Shown here: piece after piece, positions 5,231 to 8,166 of the stretch
Position numbering within the stretch: position 1 is the first letter of the stretch
How the letters are laid out: each line of letters starts with the position of its first letter
Assembly (NCBI GenBank): GCA_031290005.1
Contig: JAITOJ010000149.1
Location: 1 to 8,166 of the forward strand
DNA from: Treponema sp.
Lineage (GTDB): Bacteria > Spirochaetota > Spirochaetia > Treponematales > Treponemataceae
Reading direction: 5' to 3'
Length of the DNA: 8,166 nucleotides
The notes under the pieces: model-generated
The model's input: only the letters and a program-made list of their open reading frames with translations
The model's database searches: none
Told to the model about the DNA's origin: nothing
Position numbers and translations under genes: made by a program

Positions 5231-6427
5231 CTATTTTGCGGCCCGGTATATGGCTTCCAAATCCGGTGTGTCCAGCGGCATAAAAGCCCCCAGCTTTCGG
5301 CTGCCACAGAAACTGCATTTCCAGGCAAGTTCCTTGATTTGCTCCTCGGTCATTGCGACGCCGAGGCCGCTGATTGCGGTAGGCATGTCAATGGATTGAA
5401 AAAACGCCTCGGTTTTTTCAATCGCCGCAAGAGCGGCTTTATTGGTTTCGGAATCCGGGGCGCTGGATGCGCAGGGAAGGCCGAAAATGTCCCGTCCAAA
5501 CAGGGCGAACCGTTTGGGAAGCGCTTTATACACATACCGCGCCCAGCTTCCCCAGACCGCTGCCAATCCCGCACCGTGGGCCACGTCGAACATGCCGCCC
5601 AGTTCGTGCTCAATCTGGTGGGTAGACCAGTCCCCGCCGCCGCCGCCGCAGTTGGTCAGTCCATTGTGAGAAAGGCTGCTGGCCCACATCACTTCCGCCG
5701 CGGCATTATAGTTTTGCGGGTCGTTTTTCAGAATCAGGGCATTGCGCATAACAGTCTTGATAAGTCCCGCCGCGATATAATCAGTGAGTTCCGAGTCAGT
5801 GCGTTTTGGGTCAAACCAGCGTTCCATGGTGTGCATCATGATGTCCGTGGCCCCGCTGGCAACCTGAAACCACGGCAGGGTGAAGGTGAGAGCGGGATTC
5901 ATGATGGCGAACTTCAGGCGGCACAAGTCGTTTGAATAACCTCGTTTAATCCAGCCGTCTTCGTTGGTGATTACCGAGGAATCGCTCATCTCGCTCCCGG
6001 CGGCGGAGATGGTAAGCACACAGCCGATGGGCGTGCACCCGGTGGGAGCCCGCTTGCGAAGATAGAAATCCCAGACCTCGCCTTCGCTGGCAAGCCCGTA
6101 GCCGATGGCTTTGGCGGAGTCGATAACGCTTCCGCCGCCCACCGCAAGGATGAAGTCAACCCCTTCCTTTCTGCACAGCTCGATGCCCTCGTGGACTTTC
6201 GAGAGCCGGGGGTTTGGAACCACGCCTCTCAGGGATACGCAGGACACGCCGCTGGCATCCAGAGATTTGAAAATTCGGTCAAGGAGGCCGGACTTTTTGG
6301 CGCTCTGGCCGCCAAAGTGCACCAGCGTCTTCTTGCAGTTGAGGGATGCCACCAGCTCGCCAACTTGGCTTTCCGCGTCTTTTCCAAAGACGACACGAGT
6401 GGGGGTATAGTATTGAAAATTGTTCAT
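5231..6427 (-). CDS. Iron-containing alcohol dehydrogenase (butanol dehydrogenase/YqhD-like)
   Basis: A 398-residue group III (metal-dependent) dehydrogenase that interconverts alcohols and aldehydes with NAD(P)H in the cytoplasm; in anaerobes this usually means aldehyde reduction. The N-terminal dinucleotide domain shows HFGGQSAKKSGLLDRI (37-52) and GGGSVIDSAKAIGYG (97-111). Metal ligands by motif are Asp195 and His199 (GATDIMMHTMERWF), His270 (STHQIEHELGG) and His284 (DVAHGAGLA), with the family's 14-residue spacing between the last two. The segment before His270 has five glycines in a row (NCGGGGGDW). Start ATG 6427 follows GGAGG (6437-6433) at 5 bp. The sequence is closest to NADPH-preferring BdhA/YqhD types, but the in vivo substrate is not readable. 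It is divergent from purD and precedes proC. Confidence 0.94.
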   Translation of the reverse strand: MNNFQYYTPTRVVFGKDAESQVGELVASLNCKKTLVHFGGQSAKKSGLLDRIFKSLDASGVSCVSLRGVVPNPRLSKVHEGIELCRKEGVDFILAVGGGSVIDSAKAIGYGLASEGEVWDFYLRKRAPTGCTPIGCVLTISAAGSEMSDSSVITNEDGWIKRGYSNDLCRLKFAIMNPALTFTLPWFQVASGATDIMMHTMERWFDPKRTDSELTDYIAAGLIKTVMRNALILKNDPQNYNAAAEVMWASSLSHNGLTNCGGGGGDWSTHQIEHELGGMFDVAHGAGLAAVWGSWARYVYKALPKRFALFGRDIFGLPCASSAPDSETNKAALAAIEKTEAFFQSIDMPTAISGLGVAMTEEQIKELAWKCSFCGSRKLGAFMPLDTPDLEAIYRAAK

Positions 6428-6432
6428 ATGAA

Positions 6433-6461
6433 CCTCCGGTTGCTTGTTTTTCGCAAGTATA
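6433..6461 (-). promoter_or_regulatory. Extended -10 promoter element and Shine-Dalgarno site of the alcohol dehydrogenase
   Basis: On the minus strand TATACT (6461-6456) is preceded by TGC, giving an extended -10 (TGnTATACT). The -35 position (6484-6479, TAGCAA) is poor, as is common with extended -10 promoters. GGAGG (6437-6433) stands 5 bp before the ATG at 6427. A leader of about 20 bases is predicted. Confidence 0.6.
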
Positions 6462-6478
6462 GCATAAAACCGCGGCAG

Positions 6479-6507
6479 TTGCTATGTCCCGCCAAATTCA
6501 CTATGAT
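6479..6507 (+). promoter_or_regulatory. Putative purD promoter, leaderless configuration
   Basis: TTGCTA (6479-6484, 4/6 match), a 17-bp spacer and TATGAT (6502-6507, 5/6 match) end 7 bp before the ATG at 6515. The expected transcription start therefore falls on or next to that start codon, and no Shine-Dalgarno sequence precedes it. The -35 hexamer occupies exactly the bases of the -35 position of the divergent dehydrogenase promoter. Confidence 0.55.
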
Positions 6508-6514
6508 TTCCCCC

Positions 6515-7834
6515 ATGAACATTCTGGTTATCGGCGGCGGCGGCCGGGAACACGCCATCATCAAGAAACTGAAAGAGAGTCCCCAAGTCAAGCAGGTGTA
6601 TGCCCTGCCGGGGAACGGCGGCATCGCGCAGGACGCGGTCTGTCTGCCGGGCAAACCTGCGGACGGCAAGGCCGCGCTTTCCTACGCGCGGGAATACGGG
6701 ATTGACTTTGCGGTGGTGTCCCCCGACGACCCCCTGGTGTGCGGCGTGGCTGATACGCTCCGGGAGAGCGGCATCCCCGCCTTTGGCCCCAGCGCCAAGG
6801 CCGCGGCCATCGAAGGGAGCAAGGTCTTCTCCAAAGACCTGATGAAGCGCTATGGTATCCCCACCGCTGAGTACGCGGTGTTCGACGACAGCGCGCAGGC
6901 CATTGCCGCCATGGAAGCCCGGAACCGCTATCCGGCGGTTATCAAGGCTGACGGGCTTGCCCTGGGCAAAGGGGTTATCATCGTCCAGACGAAAAGCGAA
7001 GCCCGGAGGGCCATACAATACCTTATGGAAGAAAAAGCCTTTGGCCAAAGCGGCAGCCGGGTGGTTATCGAAGAATTCCTCACGGGCCCTGAAGTAACGG
7101 TCATGGCTTTCACGGACTCCCGGACCATCGTGCCCCTGATTTCTTCCATGGACCACAAGCGCGCCTTCGACAACAACCAGGGGCCGAACACCGGCGGTAT
7201 GGGGGTTATCGCGCCCAATCCGCACTACACGCCGGCAATCGCGGCGGAATGTATGGAGCGGATTTTCCGCCCCACCGTGGAGGCCATGAACCGCGAAGGC
7301 CGCCCGTTCAAAGGCTGCCTCTACTTTGGGCTTATGCTCACGGACAAAGGCCCCAAGGTCATCGAATACAACTGCCGTTTCGGCGACCCCGAAGCTCAAG
7401 CGGTTCTGCCCTTGCTGCAAACCGAGCTGCTGACCATCATGCAAGCGGTGGAAGCGGAGCGGCTGGCTGACCTGGCTGTGCAATTCCGCGGCGGCGCGTC
7501 GGCCTGCGTCATTCTGGCCTCTGGGGGCTATCCGGGGGACTACAAGACCGGCCTAGCCATTGCGGGGCTGCCGGACAAAGACGAAGCGGAGCGGCTGGAG
7601 CAAAGCGGGGTGTCTGTGTTTCACGCGGGGACAGCAGTCCAAGACAACAGCATGGTGACCGCCGGGGGCCGGGTGCTAGGAATTACCGCTGTTGCCAACG
7701 ATTTGCCCCAGGCGCTCCGCCGTGCCTATGAAGAAGCGGCGAAGATACGCTTTGCAGGAATGCACTACCGCAGGGATATTGGAAAAAACAATCCGCTCCC
7801 AGGGTGTACATCGCAATTCAACGCCGCCCCTTGA
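6515..7834 (+). CDS. purD: Phosphoribosylamine-glycine ligase (GAR synthetase)
   Basis: Second step of de novo purine synthesis: ATP-dependent joining of glycine to 5-phosphoribosylamine, in the cytoplasm. It has 439 residues, near the family size. In order it shows an N-domain with VIGGGGREHA (5-14) and YALPGNGGIA (29-38), SPDDPLV (69-75), FGPSAKAAAIEGSK (90-103), an ATP-grasp region with ADGLALGKGV (145-154) and NNQGPNTGGMGV (220-231), the metal/ATP-binding IEYNCRFGDPE (283-293), and a C-domain ending AGMHYRRDIG (414-423). About 16 extra residues follow (KNNPLPGC...) that look non-conserved. An ATG at 6503 would add MISP but lies inside the predicted -10 box; 6515 gives the classic MNILVIG start and fits a leaderless transcript. 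No other pur genes are adjacent. All catalytic motifs appear intact. Confidence 0.96.
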   Translation: MNILVIGGGGREHAIIKKLKESPQVKQVYALPGNGGIAQDAVCLPGKPADGKAALSYAREYGIDFAVVSPDDPLVCGVADTLRESGIPAFGPSAKAAAIEGSKVFSKDLMKRYGIPTAEYAVFDDSAQAIAAMEARNRYPAVIKADGLALGKGVIIVQTKSEARRAIQYLMEEKAFGQSGSRVVIEEFLTGPEVTVMAFTDSRTIVPLISSMDHKRAFDNNQGPNTGGMGVIAPNPHYTPAIAAECMERIFRPTVEAMNREGRPFKGCLYFGLMLTDKGPKVIEYNCRFGDPEAQAVLPLLQTELLTIMQAVEAERLADLAVQFRGGASACVILASGGYPGDYKTGLAIAGLPDKDEAERLEQSGVSVFHAGTAVQDNSMVTAGGRVLGITAVANDLPQALRRAYEEAAKIRFAGMHYRRDIGKNNPLPGCTSQFNAAP

Positions 7835-7888
7835 CACCCGCTCCCCTGCTTTGCTATACTCACCGCATAACCCTTTTGGAGAAGGAGG
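7831..7888 (+). promoter_or_regulatory. Strong promoter and Shine-Dalgarno site overlapping the purD stop codon
   Basis: TTGACA (7831-7836, perfect -35) overlaps the purD TGA (7832-7834). After 18 bp comes TATACT (7855-7860), a 5/6 -10 box. AGGAGG (7883-7888) stands 7 bp before the ATG at 7896. This is the most consensus-like expression signal in the window. It would also transcribe into the right-hand repeat. Confidence 0.75.
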
Positions 7889-7895
7889 AGCGCAC

Positions 7896-8054
7896 ATGAT
7901 AACTCACACAACAAGACTTACATGGCAGCCTACCGTTTTCGCCCTCCGGCACATTGCCGGGAACACACGCCACACCGCAAACGCCCACCCTCTCTTCTCT
8001 CCACTCTATTCATCTAACAATCTAGTGTTCTATCCTAGACAAACGACTAAATAA
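7896..8054 (+). pseudogene. 5' fragment of an unrecognised gene cut off by the right-hand repeat
   Basis: An ORF of 52 codons starts MITHTTRLTWQPTVFALRHI and has a consensus promoter and a strong AGGAGG site correctly spaced. Codons up to about 8020 are unique DNA. From 8021 the frame continues through the inverted repeat and stops by chance at TAG 8052-8054. The good expression signals imply that a real gene began here and lost its 3' part to the insertion. I do not recognise the 41 native residues: they are rich in Thr, His and Arg, with no signal peptide or membrane segment. The low-complexity CTCTATTCATCT stretch just before 8021 resembles the tracts at the left-side junctions, so the native part may end earlier. 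A genuine small protein of 52 residues is possible but less likely. Confidence 0.5.
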
Positions 8055-8166
8055 AAGAAATAGTAAACGCATGAAAAAATTAGAAGGCGAAATGAACGGC
8101 GAAGACAAAGAGCTTATGGAAAAACTGTTATCTGCGGGGCATGTGAAGCATAAATACGCGCGGCGG
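8021..8166. repeat. Right arm of the 146-bp inverted repeat
   Basis: This is the reverse complement of 1-146 with one mismatch (C at 8047). The inner boundary is the 19-bp element TCTAGTGTTCTATCCTAGA (8021-8039). The flanking base runs (AACAA here, CTTT on the left in the same orientation) are unrelated, so the element end lies at or within a few bases of 8021. Three TCTAG/CTAGA half-sites in such a short element could include the terminal inverted repeat of an IS. Confidence 0.9.
8071..8166 (+). CDS. N-terminal fragment of the repeated, probably IS-encoded protein (runs off the right edge)
   Basis: The same 32 codons as 96-1 on the minus strand, starting at ATG 8071 and open to the window edge. 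The visible protein is short, charged and basic at its end (VKHKYARR), compatible with the lead-in to a DNA-binding domain. It lies 16 bp after the stop of the truncated ORF and downstream of the strong promoter at 7831-7860, so this copy could be transcribed from outside the element. The family is not established; an IS630-like transposase is a guess. Confidence 0.5.
   Translation, partial: MKKLEGEMNGEDKELMEKLLSAGHVKHKYARR

Noticed and set aside
6191..6514. Extension of purD to an upstream start at 6191
   Set aside because: The extra residues are antisense to the dehydrogenase N-terminus, and the family starts at MNILVIGGGG.
6428..6514. Purine riboswitch upstream of purD
   Set aside because: The predicted promoter leaves essentially no 5' leader, and no aptamer-like fold was seen in the 87-bp gap.
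6482..7483. 333-residue minus-strand open frame opposite purD
   Set aside because: It lies wholly within purD, whose motifs are complete; the antisense translation has no recognisable domain.
1..8166. Linear replicon with hairpin telomeres (as in Borrelia)
   Set aside because: The inverted ends hold an open reading frame running off both edges, which fits a truncated repeat and not a terminus. No known telomere-like motif was recognised.

Overview
The window looks like an ordinary chromosomal segment from a bacterium, flanked and partly damaged by mobile-element debris. I favour a host-associated spirochaete of the termite-gut or rumen Treponema type. That rests on remembered resemblance of two gene remnants to families that are abundant in those genomes: an Rpn/PD-(D/E)XK 'transposase' starting MNANKRYKASVF, and a C-terminal fragment with a KGEAGPWS-type ending. 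No search was run. The metabolic genes (purD, proC, Fe-dependent alcohol dehydrogenase, PTS EIIA) would fit many anaerobes. No rRNA, tRNA or CRISPR array was seen.

Layout. Positions 1-146 and 8021-8166 are inverted copies of one sequence. Each copy carries the outward-reading first 32 codons of the same gene, probably a multicopy insertion-sequence gene, so the contig probably ends inside two copies of one repeat. Positions 147-1134 hold debris: a hairpin, a C-terminal gene fragment, a possible 5' piece of a group II intron, a G11 run, and an Rpn-like pseudogene with its middle deleted. Positions 1131-3790 (minus strand) encode a BmpA/Nup-type ABC importer ATPase and one permease. The permease C-terminus now runs into the mobile debris, and the usual second permease is absent.

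A divergent promoter region with phased A-tracts (3791-3906) separates the ABC genes from a PTS EIIA gene (3907-4353, plus). EIIA converges with proC (4362-5189, minus), which lies 41 bp behind an iron-type alcohol dehydrogenase (5231-6427, minus), so adh and proC may be co-transcribed. The dehydrogenase is divergent from purD (6515-7834, plus). A strong promoter overlapping the purD stop codon drives a short ORF (7896-8054) that appears to be the start of a gene cut off by the right-hand repeat.

Function. The intact genes are single representatives of separate pathways: purine synthesis (PurD), proline synthesis (ProC), aldehyde/alcohol redox (Fe-ADH), phosphotransfer regulation (EIIA) and nucleoside-type uptake (ABC). 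I see no convincing undescribed multi-gene system. The most interesting signals are a set of probable leaderless starts (EIIA, purD, possibly the ABC ATPase) beside genes with normal Shine-Dalgarno sites, an overlapping divergent promoter sharing one -35 hexamer, and the record of insertion and deletion at the left edge.
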